Assembly (NCBI GenBank): GCA_949987705.1
Contig: OX465283.1
Coordinates: 163,943,850 to 164,007,849 of the forward strand
Reading direction: 5' to 3'
Source of the DNA: Thereva unica
Lineage: Eukaryota; Arthropoda; Insecta; Diptera; Therevidae
DNA length: 64,000 bases
Below are positions 35,401-50,400 of this stretch, piece after piece. The position numbers and the translations under genes are program-made. The notes under the pieces are model-generated. The model worked only from the letters and a program-made list of their open reading frames with translations. It did no database searches and was not told the DNA's origin. Numbering within the stretch: the first letter of the stretch is position 1; each line of letters begins with the position of its first letter.

Positions 35401-38400
35401 TGCCAAAGATACAGATCTACATAAAGAACAGGTAGAGCATGCGCAGCAGGCATTAGAGTATTGGGAAAACCCCAAACATCTGCTGCGTATCCAGGGGCTC
35501 CCCTTTTTGGAGCAGAGTGTGTAAAGGCTTGGAATTTGTGATCAAAACAAAAAAAATGATTGTATATTAATTTTGAAATTAATTTTAGCAAAAACAATCG
35601 AGTTTTTTGACCGAGGTGACTCCTCCTGCTGAAGCAAGCGACTAGGCCAATCAACGGCAAAGTAAAGGGGAATTCTGTTTCTGATAGTGATAGAAATAAA
35701 TCACTTGGAATGTAAATTATGGAGTCGAATTTACTGGGTCTTTTTTTGGAATAGTATTGTTTTGCTAAAGTCCCCCATTCACGGTAAAATTGGATGTACA
35801 TCCAGATTTTCATCAAACCCAGGCACGCAAAGAGTCTTGATCGGCTGATCAGCTCACAATCGAGAGTTTTGGTTGTACGGCCGCACTTCGATGTCCATCC
35901 AAGGTCGCTCTTTTCAGTTTATCGTTAATAACTCAAAAACTGCGACCTCTAGCGAAAAAGTTAAGAACTACTAAGTCGATGTTGTCTCCGATGGGGGTCT
36001 GTTCGTACATGAGCCGAGGCACGCGCCGCAAGCACCGGATCGCTGCCTTGAGGCAATCGCAGCGCACTCCACAACCGGCCATCAGTGGATCAGTCTTATT
36101 TTGTTCCTTTTGATCATCGTGCTTTCATTAAAGTTGATTTCATCCCAAGTTTTTGTTAACTCTTTGCGCTCTTCTCTGCTCGTTTTGTGCTGTTCACATC
36201 ACTATAACCATTAAAAACCACCGTACACTTTTCACCGTAGTAGTTCTGTACATAGGCAATGCACTGATGCAAATCGAAGAATTATAGGAAGACTCGTTTA
36301 GTGGAGAGGGAAACCTCCGTCTACAACATTGGTGCTTGGGGTTAGATCGAGAGCTGCGTTGCCCACTACTGGCAACACATCGAAGAGGGATGATTTTGGC
36401 TCCAATCTTCAGGGCTTGGTGGTAATTTACTTTGGAATTTGTCAGGATGCCCGTCGACAGCGAAGCGAGCGAATTTAACTTTGGAAAAAAGGGGGGGAGG
36501 GTGGTCATTGAACCAGTCGTGAATCTTAGCTCGAATCAACGTGCTACTCTTCACTACACTACACCACTCTAGCGAACTCATCCAAAGATGTGGAGATAGA
36601 TGGCGGTGATATTAATTTTGTTTGAGTTGCTCGTCCCAGTAAAGATTTGATTCGGTTATGGATGCGAAAGCTCAAGCTCAACAGCAAAACAATACGCGGC
36701 CAGGACCCAACCCAACGTCAAGAAGCGGAGGCAACTTTTAACTCTTCAATAACCCGCACCAGTTGGTGCAGAAGAGGGCGCCTGCTCTAGGACTCACGAA
36801 AACGATTGTGCATGAAATATTGAAAAAGGATCTTTTAAATGTCACAACTTCAAAATCAAATTTTGCCAATGATTACGCTGTTTTGCTTTTACTACCGGTA
36901 TAACAGCGCTTTCTAGGAGTGATTTTCGAAAATAATGGGCATTCACCAATGGCTTTCTCGTACCGATATAAACCTCTACGTACAAAGTTTCAGCCTCATT
37001 TTCAAACGAAACTCTCCATGACAGCATTATCTGAAGCTTCCCTGTATCCAAATGAATGATTTTTGGGGGTAACCAGAACCCGTGAAAAAGGGGGTTTGTA
37101 ATTTGATATTTTAGATATACCCCGTTGCTGGTGGAGGTGAGTTTTGTTTGCAAGCGATTCCTTCCTCCAAATGGAGCAGCTTTTGTTTGAAACTTCTTTC
37201 ACGAACACCTACCCTTCAGGAAATATCATACCGTTACCGGACTTTTTCCACACCCTGTATATAGATTATAGCTGACCCAACAGCAGGGACGGCTTTAGAT
37301 ATTTTTTCGCCCCGTGCAAGATATTTTTATGCTTCCTTAATTTTTTAAAGACATTTCTTTTAAGCACAAATTATACAATACCCCAAGTAAAAATAATGCC
37401 CTTACAACGGGCGAACATCGGCCACGGCATACAACATACAGGTGCAGCTAATATAAAGCGTATAAAAAACGTATGCCGTCGGTGTGTATGTGTGTGGTGT
37501 ATGGCCGTATTGTCTGACAAATAACCTTCTGAAGCCCGGCACTTGGCCTAGGAGCATGTTTAAATCAGGGTCAATGTTCGCCCGTTGTGCGGTCATTTTT
37601 TTTTTATGTGAAAATCTAAGCTTAGATGTTACCCTTTATACTACCAGTCCGTCATTTTGTTTAACTTCATAAAGTTCACCAAGGCATCGTCGTCGGAAAT
37701 ATGCTAATGGTAAGAGGTAATATCAAGCGGTATTGAACGCTAGTTCGTAAAAGCAAGTAGAAACAGTTTACAATTTTGTTGCTACTCTTCCCATCCATAG
37801 ATGTCTATGGTATTATGATAAAATGGTATTCCAAATCCCACAGTAGTTTGGTAACCTATTTCTGGAAAAACGAACGACGAGGGTCCTATGCCTCTCTCTC
37901 TCTTGAATTCACAAACAGGATTGAAGGGCTCTGGATCCTCTAGGGAAGCTGGTGTGGCTCTCAGGAGCTGCTATTGCCCACCACTGGTCTATTGTTAGAA
38001 ACTGAAAACAATAGTTGCAAAAGAACGCATAACACAGCGCCCTTAGCAGCTGTTTTTTACGTTTTTTCAAACACAAGCTTGATTTACCTCCTGTGCACAT
38101 CTATCGTTGTGTTGGTAGTGTGGAGGTGTCATGATTTAATAACTAAATAAGTGAACATATTACTGGATCACGGAGACGCCCCCTGGGACATTTCGATAAA
38201 TTTGTTTATGATCATTATGTGAATTTGTAAAAAGCTATTGCAAATATCTGGAATCGGAATACAATCGGTTCGTCGGCCATATTGTCGCGACCATTTTGAA
38301 TTGAATTTTGACCACAAATTTGTTATTTTCCACCTTGAAACCCTCTTCATACCCACTTTCATTGTAATCGAAACACAATTGGCAAATTAAAGTATGTTTG

Positions 38401-41400
38401 CGCGGCCATTTGGGATTTTGATCATATTTGCGCGGCCATTTTGAATTTAGAAAATCGAGCTTTGAGAACCTCCACGGACCTACATGCAAAATTTCGAAAC
38501 TTTGCGATGATTGGTCAACGAGGCTCTCCATGTCAGCGCCATCCAGGAATGGCTTTAGAAATTAATAGAAGGCAGTGATGCCATAATTCAGTGGTGAATT
38601 AAGTCTTCACACTACCAGTTATACCGGAAGTACATGACAGGTTTGCTCTAAACTTTGTAGGCAGTCATCGAACATTAACCTAGTTTCCATGGGAGTCGAG
38701 TTGAATTGAAATGATACTACAACTCAGCGACTTAACCCTATGCATTTCCATTTTTGCCTTTCGTCTTCCTCCATCTTTTTCTATCAATTAATTTAATTAT
38801 AGATTTTTCTTTAAAAGTATTTATTAAATATAAAGTCTCTTTTGACGTCCAAGCGAGTCGCTACATTTTCACATTTTGCACCTTAGCCAGCGTACCGTTT
38901 TAAGTTGTGTGCGTGAACGCAATAGAACCAACCTATTTTCGTTAAGTTAAAAATCTTTATCGAAAATTCTTAACTGTGTCTGTTTCCATTAGGGGGCGTT
39001 CAAGTATTACGTAACGCAATTTTTGAAAATTTTTGACCCCCCCCCCCCTGTAACGCGCCGTAACGTTTTTCTGTACCCCCCCCCCCCCCCTCCCTAAACG
39101 TTACGTAACACCCAACACTTTTACCTGAAAGTGACAATTATATGACGCAAAGTACCAGAAAGCCGCTAAAATAGCTTATTTATTGTTTTAATCGCGATTA
39201 CCCGTAAAACATAAACGAAAAGGGTTGCTAAGTTGGGAGATTTGAATGCCCTATTTTTTTATTTAAATAAAAAAACAATGTTACGTAACGCGTTGTTCGA
39301 ACCCCCGCCCCTGTAACGCATCGTAACGTTTTACAAACCCCCTCCCCCCCCCCCCCCCAAAATGCGTTACGTATTACTTGAACGCTCCCTTACTGTGTTT
39401 CTATGAGCCGGAGTTCAGTTTTCGTTGAGTAAACAGAAAGCTTGTCCCGGTGGTTTCCAAGGCGGTTCTGGGTTGAAGTGATACTTAATCAATTTTACAT
39501 TGCATCGGCGTTGGTATTTGTTCAGTAAAAGATATTCACACAGACACATAAGCAAAACTAGCTTAACCGGACTGGTTTCGTCAAGTTTTTTTTTTTGGAT
39601 TTAACGAAACTTGACTCAATCCCCGTTTCCGTGGGTGGTTAATCTGAGTAAACTCAGGGTAAACTCTGCATGGAAATTCAGTACATGACGTATAACTCGG
39701 GTTCAACTCTGGTTGAACTTTCATGGAAACTCAGTAATAGCTAAGATACACACAATTTGGCAGTAAAATAGTTCTATATTGTAAGCTTAGAGTTGCCACA
39801 TAAAAAAATGTTTCTATGGGTATACCAGTAGGTACTCCGACGGTTGACGAAGGGAACTAGGTCAAGGTCAAGTTGAAGGTCATGCACCTGTAATTATGTC
39901 AATTGACTGACAGGTCATTAATCACCGGTAATTATGGTAAGTGGGTGGTTTGAATCTCCAGCCTTGATTTTTCTCCTATGTCCTTTGAAACTTCTCTATT
40001 GGAGGATGTAACACATCATTTTCGGGGTTATCTATGTTTTGATTGTATTTTTTCCCTGTATTAGTGAAATGGTTTTTTTTAAAGCACTCCCGCATCACAA
40101 TCATTACGCAATATTTCACAAGTAAAATGCACAACCCACTACTTGCACAATAATTAGCTAGAAAACACTATATATGTATATAGTTTGTCACAAAATATGC
40201 TTGATGTTTATTTTATATACATTCACGTGTTTGTAGTTGTTTTTCTTGTATATGTGTGTGTATATGTGTATTTCTATTGTATTTTTTTTTTTATAATTTT
40301 ACGCACATTAAAAATCAGCGAAACAATCAATTGGAACGCAATAAAAACCCTTGTATTCTATGGCTGCTTTGGAACGTGCTGTTAAGGAATCCTTGCAAAA
40401 TCCCCAAAACCCCTTAAATCCCAAGAAGGAGATTAAAAAGGGTCTTCTAAAACGTGCCTCGCACACATACTCCCCATTTTCATGTTTGCTTTTGTAAGGA
40501 AGAAAAGTATTTACACACAGTCCAATATTTATTTTTTTCTGTTTCGTCCTTTTACAATATGTAATGTGTCCTTGAGCCTGAAATTTTCACCATTGAAGTA
40601 TTGGAATATTAATTCTATTTGTGTTTTGTATGTGTGTGTCTTTTTGTAATAAAATTATCGACATGTTCTCGCCCCCAAATGACTTCCTTCCTTCCTTCCA
40701 TTCTTTTGTGTGTAGACTTCCTTTTTTTTTAAGTGAAAGCGACTTTGGGGTCCGATGGCGCTCCAATATTTCCCTTAATCAAATTCTAGTCAAGTGCCAA
40801 CGTCATTAATACTTGAACCCGACGAGACTTGACTCTTCGTCGTCAATCTGCAGCATCACGCCCGTTAAGCAGCATCAGCTGGAAGCCCTCTAATCTCTCC
40901 CAGGATGATCGCAACCGAATCTTTTAGGACGTCCGAAATTTTTTTTATTACCCCAGCGGCTAAGTTCGTAAATTAAGAAAGGACCTTTGCCGTTTTATGG
41001 TTAATTTATGATGGTGACTGTCCTGCGAGATCCTTCGAAGGGCAATTGTTTTTGTTTTTGTTGTTGTTTTTGTTATTAATAAACACTTTATTGATGAATC
41101 TTTGATTTTTATGTTTGGGGGGCACAAAAAAACTTGAAAGATTTATTTTCCGTGGGTCCCGATAAATTCCCTTTCCGCAATATGTCGAAAAGGACCAAAC
41201 TTTATTAAGAATCTGAACGGGCTCTAATTAAGATTGATTAAAAATATGTTTATGTGCCCCAAATCAAAAACTCAACACCATCAAAACCCAGTAAAGCGAA
41301 AAAGGACTTAACCCGACCTTTGGCAACATGAAATCCACAAAAGTTTTTTTTTTTATAAATTATTTTTTAATTAGTGTTTATTTCTTAAACACTCAATCCA

Positions 41401-44400
41401 GTAAAAGTCATTATATTAGGCTGATTACCCTAACCCGAGCTAGAGACTGCTTAATTCATTGAGCCTCCTCGGGGGCAAGTTGAAATATCTACGAGTAGCA
41501 TTAGTTAGCGTTTTTTTTTTTGTGTGGAATGATGATGACATGGGTACTGTCTCAAGGGTATTCTACGCCCCGAAAAAGGCCAAAAGATGTTATTCGGCAA
41601 TAAATGTTATCAAGATTATTTTGTACTCCTAAGCACAAAGTCTCAGTCCCCAGAAACGCCCTTTCAGTAAATCCAACATGGTTTGTCGGAAAGACTTGTT
41701 TAGAATTTATTTTCAACTGAATTCGTTTTCAAATTGTAATTAAGTAAAGGATTTCACGTTTTCACAAATGAAGATTTCGCTTTTTCAATTAACATTTCAA
41801 TTATTGCGCAATGTTGCGAAATTTCACTTTGGAAAAACCGCAGATTTAGTTCAGACGATCGACTCTTCTTTTTCTTGTTATTTCAATTAGGGGGCTGGCA
41901 GGTGGATCTTTTGTAGTCCTAAGCGCCTCCTATACTGGCCCCTCTACGCTGTCAACCATGGTTCCCTGAAGATAATACTACATGACCTCAAATCTAAATC
42001 GTACTTCAACTTTAGCGATGTCCCTCAGGGGTCAATTCTGTCACCTACTTTTTTTCCTAATTTTTATAAATGACCTGCTCTCAACGTCGTTCAGCCTACT
42101 ACATAGATTCTTTTTCTTTTAAATGAAAGATAAGAGCACAGAAGTAATCCCTTTCGGTCTGTGTACAGTGCCAGTACCTGCAGGTCGTGTAGGTCTTCGG
42201 GTGGGTAGGGACGGAGACAAGCTACCCTCTCAAAGATGGGTCTTACGAAGTTTGCAATGCTGGTTTTACCTTTCTACCAAACGAAAATAGAAGAAAGCAT
42301 TGATCATGACGCGTACAACGTTTAACCAAGCTCAACCAATCACACTGACAGACAAGAGCAAAATGGCCGTAGGTAATATTTCCGCAGTTCGGTTCCAAGA
42401 GTTCCGTATTTTATCGCAACTTCTGATCCAGCGAACTTTTACTACTATGTCTTATTAATCATGGTGGTTCCTAAGTTAAAAATAAACAATTTTTACAAGT
42501 CTTTCTTAGCTTGGGAGCATCAACTGAAAGCAATGAGATCGAGGCGCTACAGTTTCCCGTTCCCGAGTTTTCCGAGGTCAATGATGCCCTTGCCATTGAC
42601 TTTGAGCTGGGCATCGACCGTACACAGCACGCAAGATTGCACCGTGGACCATGGGTTGTGTATTTCGATCGTGTTTCTTTACTGCAGGCTTATGTCGACC
42701 TCAGTCGTGGAAAATCGACACTCAGCAGTCTGCAAATAGAAAAACTTAACTGCTCAAACCTAACAAACCTGACTAGTCTCTATCGAATCACTTATAAATA
42801 TGTATGTAGCTAAAATCTTAATTTCTGAAATTGCGCCCCCGTCCAATTGCGCCCGGTGCAGGGAAGTTTTTAGATGCCCTTTGTGGTTCTGATAGGGCGA
42901 TCCACATGGGTCTACATGAGGCAGTGAAGCTAATCTCATAGGGGCCCTATCTGCCTCCACCCAAAAATTCTAGTCGGGGGATATGATACCATGACAAAAC
43001 CAACGACATGACAGAATCCTTGTACAACGGAATCCTGAGCTTAAAATGACCACATAAAACTATTGAACAGTCTTCATCAGTCTGCCGAGAAATTTGTGAC
43101 TTAAACTTCTTTCTTCAAGGAAGACTGCACCAAACAACGAGATCCTGATCGTCGTTCTTCTCGGCAAAGTCGTTATCTTTGAAGTTGATCCTACAGGAGA
43201 GCACCTTTACTCTTTCGATACCTTGTCATTGATAACTTAGCCAGTAGAGATCGGTATTCACGTCAATCAGTCTGCTCTAGTATCCTTCCTAATGCAACCC
43301 AACAATTCTTTATAGCCACGTTACTAGACGGCTCAAACGACGAAGTCACTTGAAGTTTACTAGACTATATGTCGATCCACATGTTGGGTATAACTCTTTA
43401 GGATTCGGTCGTCTCTTCATCAAACTAGTAAGTGATCCCAATAGATTACTTCGACCCGATGGATATAACGTCAGAACCCTGTCTGACTAAAACGTCCGCC
43501 TTTTCATTGACTTTGAGGCTCCGAAGACGCAGAATACAAATACGAGTAACTACGACCAAATAGACCAATCAGCCAGAGCAGACCAAATCAGACCAGACCC
43601 AGCAGAACAGACCAGACCAGACCAAACCAGACCAAACCAGGCCAGACCAGATCAGAGACCAGACTAAACCATACCAGACAGGACAGGCCAGAGCAGTAGT
43701 AATATAGCAGACCAGAACAGAACAGACAGACCAGACCAAACCAGGCCAAACCAGACCAGATCAGAGACCAGACTAAACCAGACCAGACAGACCAGACCAG
43801 ATCAGAACAGTAGTAATATAGCTATAGGCATACGAACGCAGAGACGTCGTTGATTTTGAGTTGTGTATAGATGTGGTCTTGGTGCTAATGCACGCCACCT
43901 GCGTGAGATTAGTTCAACTTCGCTGATCCCTGGATGAGCTTTTACGCTGGGGAATAATGTTGAACTTCGCTGTTCCTTGGTGGGGATTTTTCCATGGGTT
44001 ACCCAAAGCTACTGAGTAAAGTAAGATGGTTCTGCGCGAACATCCTGTACAGGTTAGAGGATACCCCTTTCGCATGGTGCAAGTTCACATGGCGCTCGTT
44101 TTTCCTCCAAGAAGTGTTTAACATGGCCGGTCTTCGGGTCTTGTCTGGGACCCTTTGGTCCACCGGCTTTGGCCTTGGGAGCTACTGAATTGCCTCTTGG
44201 TCCGATTCCAAGCCAAGCGTGTTCTTTCTCCATCATTATCATTCATTCAATTACGACTCTGAACCAGTTTCCACTTGTCGACGAGGACCGAGTTTTGTAT
44301 GGCGATAGTCGCCAGCACTTTCTCGTTGGTTAAGGTACCACTCTGAAGGAAGTAGCCTCGAATGACATGAATGTGAGGGAAATTTTGCGTTTAATGTAGC

Positions 44401-47400
44401 AGACGTTACTTCTCACCCATTCCGCTGTGACAGGGCTTGAGCCATGGTTTGAGCAGACCAACAGCAGCCAACCTCTACTATGGAAGCATTCTTCGAAAAC
44501 CAGCTTGACTTCGCATGAGCTTACCTAAACCTCGGGCCATGGTTGTACCTCGAGACATAACCGAGCACACACTGACCGAGTCTGCGCAGCAAACGGACTC
44601 TGCGTCTAATGACTCATCTTTACCGTTTCACCTTTGGTTGTAGCAGTTAATTTTCAACTTCCGTGCCCGTTGGCTCCTCTGGTTGAGGCAATTGCTATCT
44701 TTTGTATCCCATTGATACTGGAGATGAAGTCATCGTCACATTTGACGAAGTCAATACTGTCGGAGAAGCTCATTACTCTTTTGATCATTCTTATCCGTAT
44801 ACTGTACGAAGGCGAATTAAAACTGAAAGACGCTAGGGATTCAGATTTTCGGATAATTAAGACCAACCACCCCTTGAGACATGCATCTCTCGACATATCC
44901 TGTTTCACTTTAAGCCTGAACCAAATATGACGTGCCGAACCGTAACAGTACGTACCCTAACCTATGAACATAAGTGTTCATATGGACCTGACCTAAACTG
45001 ATTTAATGAACTTGCATATGTTCGTTCGTTAGGATATGTACGGTTAGGGTACGGTACGTCATATTTGGTTCTGGCTTGAGATTAGGATGATTTTGTCAAA
45101 AAGGCTCTTGTCGCCGCCCGACTACCATTAGCCAACACTCCTGGTAAAGACAGACGTCTTTTTTCGGCCGTCCCACAAAGAGGGTGTAGTAGCACTCCAA
45201 CAGTGAAGCACAGTTGCGGCACAAGGTACAAAACAACGTATTAAACCCCCCTGTGCAGCTGTTGACGACCTCGGTTGATATTGACAATTCTTTGAATCTC
45301 CCTTAACTTGATAGCCTAGCTAATAATTGCCTATTTCCTTGTTGTCGTAAGCTTAAATCTTAAATAGTACCAAACCCGTCTTATCGACATTGACACACAA
45401 GGTCCTCCACTATCTGGAGAGCAATGCTCGACCCACACCATCCAGAATCAACTTACATTGTATTCAAAGTTGTTGTGGATGCAATCAAGTAATAATCCGT
45501 GCTACAGACACAAGATATACCCTCCTTCTCCTCACTATAAACCTCCAATTTGTTTTCAATTTTCCAATGTAACTACGGCACATTATCCTGCCTCAAGAAT
45601 TTTCTCTCCATGGAGCCATTTTTGCTTGATATGTTAATGTGATGGCACTTAACCGACCCAGAGATCGGAGGGACACGTTCTTGTGCCTTAAAAGACCATC
45701 AAGTTCAATGACACCAGAAATGTGCTTCAGCTGAGGGTGGGATTCCAATTGAATTCTGAACACAAAGCTTCAACTTGATTTCGGAATCTATACAAGTTCA
45801 AAGTGCGCGTGTCGAAGTCGTAGCTAGAGAGTTCATCGTGTAGTAGCCCATTGTGTAGTACGCTCCGACAGGAATAAGCTTCTCCTTATCGTCCAGGGTA
45901 AATAATAATTATCATTGTCCTGGCAGATATATCTCCACACACACATACACAAGTATAGTAGTCCCTCATTACCCCAGATTTGAGGTAGACAAAACCATTT
46001 CGATCTTTGATACGACAGAACGTTTTATTGTGGCCCTGAGGTTCCAATCACAAGGATTATTGTTTTATTACCGGAAAATCCTGTTAATGTCAATTTGTGT
46101 GTGTGTATGGGCATGTGTTCTTTTCGATTTTATCCTTTCATAACGATATTACTACAGGATCCGGATAATTGACTTTTGGCCTCTTTCAAAAGTTGATTTT
46201 CGACCAATTAAAAACTTGGAACCTTTCAGTGAAACCAAAGCGACGAAATCAAAAAGGCGATAATAAAAAAGGATGAAAGTTTAATTAGGAGTTGACAAAA
46301 AGCCAATTAATTAATTTTTAATAACAATTTCAATTTTAAAGTCCTCCAAAGTAGTGGAGTGATGCTGGGCTCTAGATTCGATAGGTTTGGATAACGTGAC
46401 TCTCGGTGGAGTTCCGGGAACGAGAAAGCCGCTTATCTGGCCAAACAGAGAGCTTATGGATGGCTGCTGCATTGCTACAATGGCTTAAAAGATCGATCGT
46501 AGAGCAAACAGTCGTTTGAGGACCCTTTGCTGCAAGTTTTTTAACCACAAAGGTATAAAGTGGATGTACACATCGAAGGTATAAAGTGGATGTATTTGTG
46601 GACATCGAAGGTATAAAGTGGATGTATTTATCGAATTGTCATATCCCTTTCGGTATCAGAAAGAGCTGACCAAAATGTTTATATCTAGGCCTAGCAGTCG
46701 CCCCCAGACAGAAAAATACCAAAAAGGTATAAAGGCGTAACGTAGCCCGAAAAAGAGATAGACAAATTGAAATACTTTTTCACTACTAATTACATTTTTC
46801 CACGGAATGATTTCAATCATTTTATTTTGTTTCAAATATTCCTAAAAAAAATCATTAAAAAATCTTACAAAATATGTTTTATTACATGAAGTAATAAAAA
46901 GGTAATAAAAAGTTAATAAAAGGGTAATAAAAAGGTAATGCCTGCTTTCCATTTAAACACAGCGAGACACAGCGTTACACCGTGTCCGACATAGAAGTGT
47001 TTCTTCAACGAAAAAGCTAGACACAGCCGGGTACAACCAAGACAATGTTACGAACAGTCACGAAAAGAAATGTTATCGTAAACTAACCGTTTATAACAAT
47101 ATTGTTTCCCAGCATTCGGACAGTATTCGCTGTCCTATAAATGGAAAGCACACAATAAAAGGGTAATTAACAGGTAATAAAAAGGTAGTAAAAGAAGTAA
47201 TAAAAAAGTTTGGCGTAAGGGTAATAATATCCTCACCCAGAAAACAGAATTATTCCTTAACAAGCAACATATGTGTCGTTCAATGTAGGAGTGATGTGGC
47301 TTCGTATTTTAGAGTATTGGAGGTTGATTTGTTTTGGAGTCGCATTTTTTAATATCTTTCGCTGTGGAAGTGAAGTGACTCCAGAAGTGCACTATAAGTT

Positions 47401-50400
47401 CAATCATAGTGTACTTTTGAAGTTGCTTTGGTTTTGTAGCGGGGATGTGACGGAATGTGATTACAAATCGGATCAACGTCTAGTGATTTGAAGTGTGGAG
47501 ATGCACTGCTTTTCCACTTTTGTAGTAAACGACACATTTGTTGTGAGAGGCCCGGTTGTAGAGCCTTTAAAGAAGAAGAATAAAGGGGGTAATAAAAAGA
47601 TAATAAAAGTGGTAGCAAAAAGGTAATAAAAGGGGTAATGAAATGTAATAAAACCATGTAACCACTTCACAGGCAGATTTTTACTAACTCGCACGCTTTT
47701 ATTATCTTTTTAATGCCGTTTAATTACCCCCCTTATTACATTTTTAATAACTTTTTATTACCCTTTTATTACTCTTTTATTACCTTTTTATGACCTCAGG
47801 TAATAAAACATATTTTGTAAGAGAAACCCTTTTCGATTAAATGAAAGGAGCTTGGAGGCAAAGAATGGCAAGGAAGAATTCGAGGCGAACGGAGACGTTA
47901 TTGTTGTTATGATGATTGACTTTCCTGTTGGGCATTCATGGCAAGCGCTTGATATTTTGCGCCCGGTGCAGTATACCATGTTGCGCCCCCATCAGCTGTT
48001 CATTTTTAATAGTAGTGAAAGGCAATGCAAAAAGACAACAAACACTCTGTGCAGTTCCTTTAATATATGAAGATGAAGGGCACGAGAACACTTTTTCAAA
48101 TTTTTTCGTAGTGCCCTATCTAATTGCGCCCGCTGCAAATACACCATTTGCACCTATGACTGCGCCACCCATGGGTGTATTCCTTTCTTTGATGTACTTT
48201 CGTTGAAACGATTCACTCGAGGGGAAGAAAGTAAGATAGAATGACGGAATGCAGATTTTAATGGAAATTTTCAGCGGACAGAAGACTGAACAGTTTGACA
48301 GATTTTGCGTTGTTGTTGTTGTTGTAGCTAGGAAGAGAAGGCAAAAGAAAATTTCACAAAAGCAACAACAAAACGCCAATCGCTTTTCCTAGCTTGTTCG
48401 TTTGTTCGTTTGTTGGAGATTTACCCGTGAAAACAACGCTCATTCGACTTTCCATCAGAATTCAAAAGAGAATTAACCATGACAAGTAATTTTTGTGTGT
48501 TCGGTGTCTGGTCGTGTCCAAATTTTTCTGAGGAGCCTGTATCAAGCGAATCTGAGGTGAGGAATGAGCTCACCAGGATCAGGCTGATCTCATCAGGATC
48601 AGACTGAGCTCACCAGGATCAGACTGAAGTGCCTGTGTAGATTTTGTGGCTTTTAGGTCACTATTCAGTTCAAATTTTGAATTTTACTACACTGAAGGGT
48701 CAAAAAAATGGCCATTTTGGAAATTGTTTGTTGTGGGAAATATTTTTGTTTTGAAGATAATTTTTTTTTTAAATAAATTCCTTAATCTTAACGAAAGTGG
48801 GAGGAAAGAGGGAGGGTTAAATCTGTTTTCAGCAAAACTACATTTTAATCACAGTAATTAACCACCCAGAAGCGTTATGAAGCAACCGATTTTCAATTTT
48901 TCAATGTCATTTCCACTCGTCTTTAACTTAATTAGGCTTTTATCTCAAACTTACGTGTAAAACTGAACAAGAGTCATTAAGGCCGAATTACCTTGATTTG
49001 CTCACATCCATTTATAATAAAACAACAAAAATAGACTCATCTACACTTATGGAGGAAAGTAATTTTTTCTTCTATCAAATCATCGCGTAGTAATGTTTTC
49101 TTCTATCAAATCATCGCCCAGGTGTGGGTCCAGAGTCGATTCGAACATGCACTGCCGTGGTGCTTCGATACAACTTGAAATCGATTCGCATATGCTTTGT
49201 GTACTTAATCTTCCTGCAGGTGCTCCACCTGCGCTCATGTGTATAAAAATAAACAAGTAACTCGAAATCGTTTATCGCTGGGATCTCTCGCTGGCGTTTT
49301 TAATGCCACGTTCCACTTCCGATAATTAAATTCCCACATATGCTCGAAGGGAAATCGTTGCTGCTGCTGCTGCTGGGAATCTCTCGCTTATTTTCGCACC
49401 AACAACAGAAATTTTGTTAATCACCATTGAGCACGTTCTTAGGCGAAAACCAATTAAATTATTTCTATGCTCTCGGGGAGTAATTGGGAGCAACGATGAA
49501 AAAATGCCAGCTAATTCCCTGCTGTCAGCTGCAGCCGCCCCGAGACCAGCCTTTGGGTGTTCTTCGAATATCATTAACATTATCTATGGGCGAAAGTGTG
49601 GGCGGCCAAGGGTACTCTCGTATATACCTTTTAAGGGCGCTTGAGTGTGTTATATTCATAGTATCTCACCCCATCCCTTAACTTACTGTATCCAAAACCC
49701 CAAGCCTTTATCTCCCAGGATGTGCACACAGCATCTTCTTCGGACGTGAGTAATATGGAAAGTGCCTGTGGGAGCGCTATACTACAACACCCCCTCGGAA
49801 GAGCTGTCTGAAAATTTCTCAAAAGCATGAAATATCGCCGAAGCCACCACCGAATTAATAAAAATATTCATACACCCCCACAAAGGGAGAACTTATTTCA
49901 CAAATCACAATAAGCAGCGAGCTCCTTGCTCCTTCTGCACCAAGCAAGGAGTCATCGACATCTAAAATCATTTCCGTGTATGCTCAATTCGTCGCTATGA
50001 TGTTCCTTTCATCCCCGGACTTAGAGCATCCTGATCCGCTTAGCGTCGAGCAAGAATCCACTCAGGTGAATTTCAATTTCGATCAGGTACGGAACTCTTT
50101 AATCTTCCCTTTCTGGGGGGGGCTGGCATCCTTATGGGAATTATCCATGGAGAGTTTAATTTGCGCCATTCAATTCGCCAGGAGTTCTCTTCCAGCTGAG
50201 CGAGCCTTGGATAAATGAGCAATAAACCTCCAAGGACGACATTTCGTTCGTAGCTTACCGAGTTCAGATGAATTTTCGGTGGAATTGAGATAAATATTTT
50301 CGTGTCGTTTCGGCTCTCGTCCTTTCAGCAGACACACAAGCACCGGTGATTGATAGATCAGGCATTATTTTACAGGATGTTTTACAATTGACATGCACCA

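Noticed and set aside
36194..37208. Minus-strand open frames of 68-104 codons
   Set aside because: No recognisable domain and overlapping alternatives; only a weak mariner-like fragment on the + strand was retained.
47273..47491. 72-codon open frame inside the foldback-like element
   Set aside because: Too short, no transposase motif.
49719..49745. Possible 27-nt microexon (CTCCCAG ... GTGAGT, phase 0)
   Set aside because: Good splice sites but no conserved residues; chance matches are expected in 30 kb of intron.
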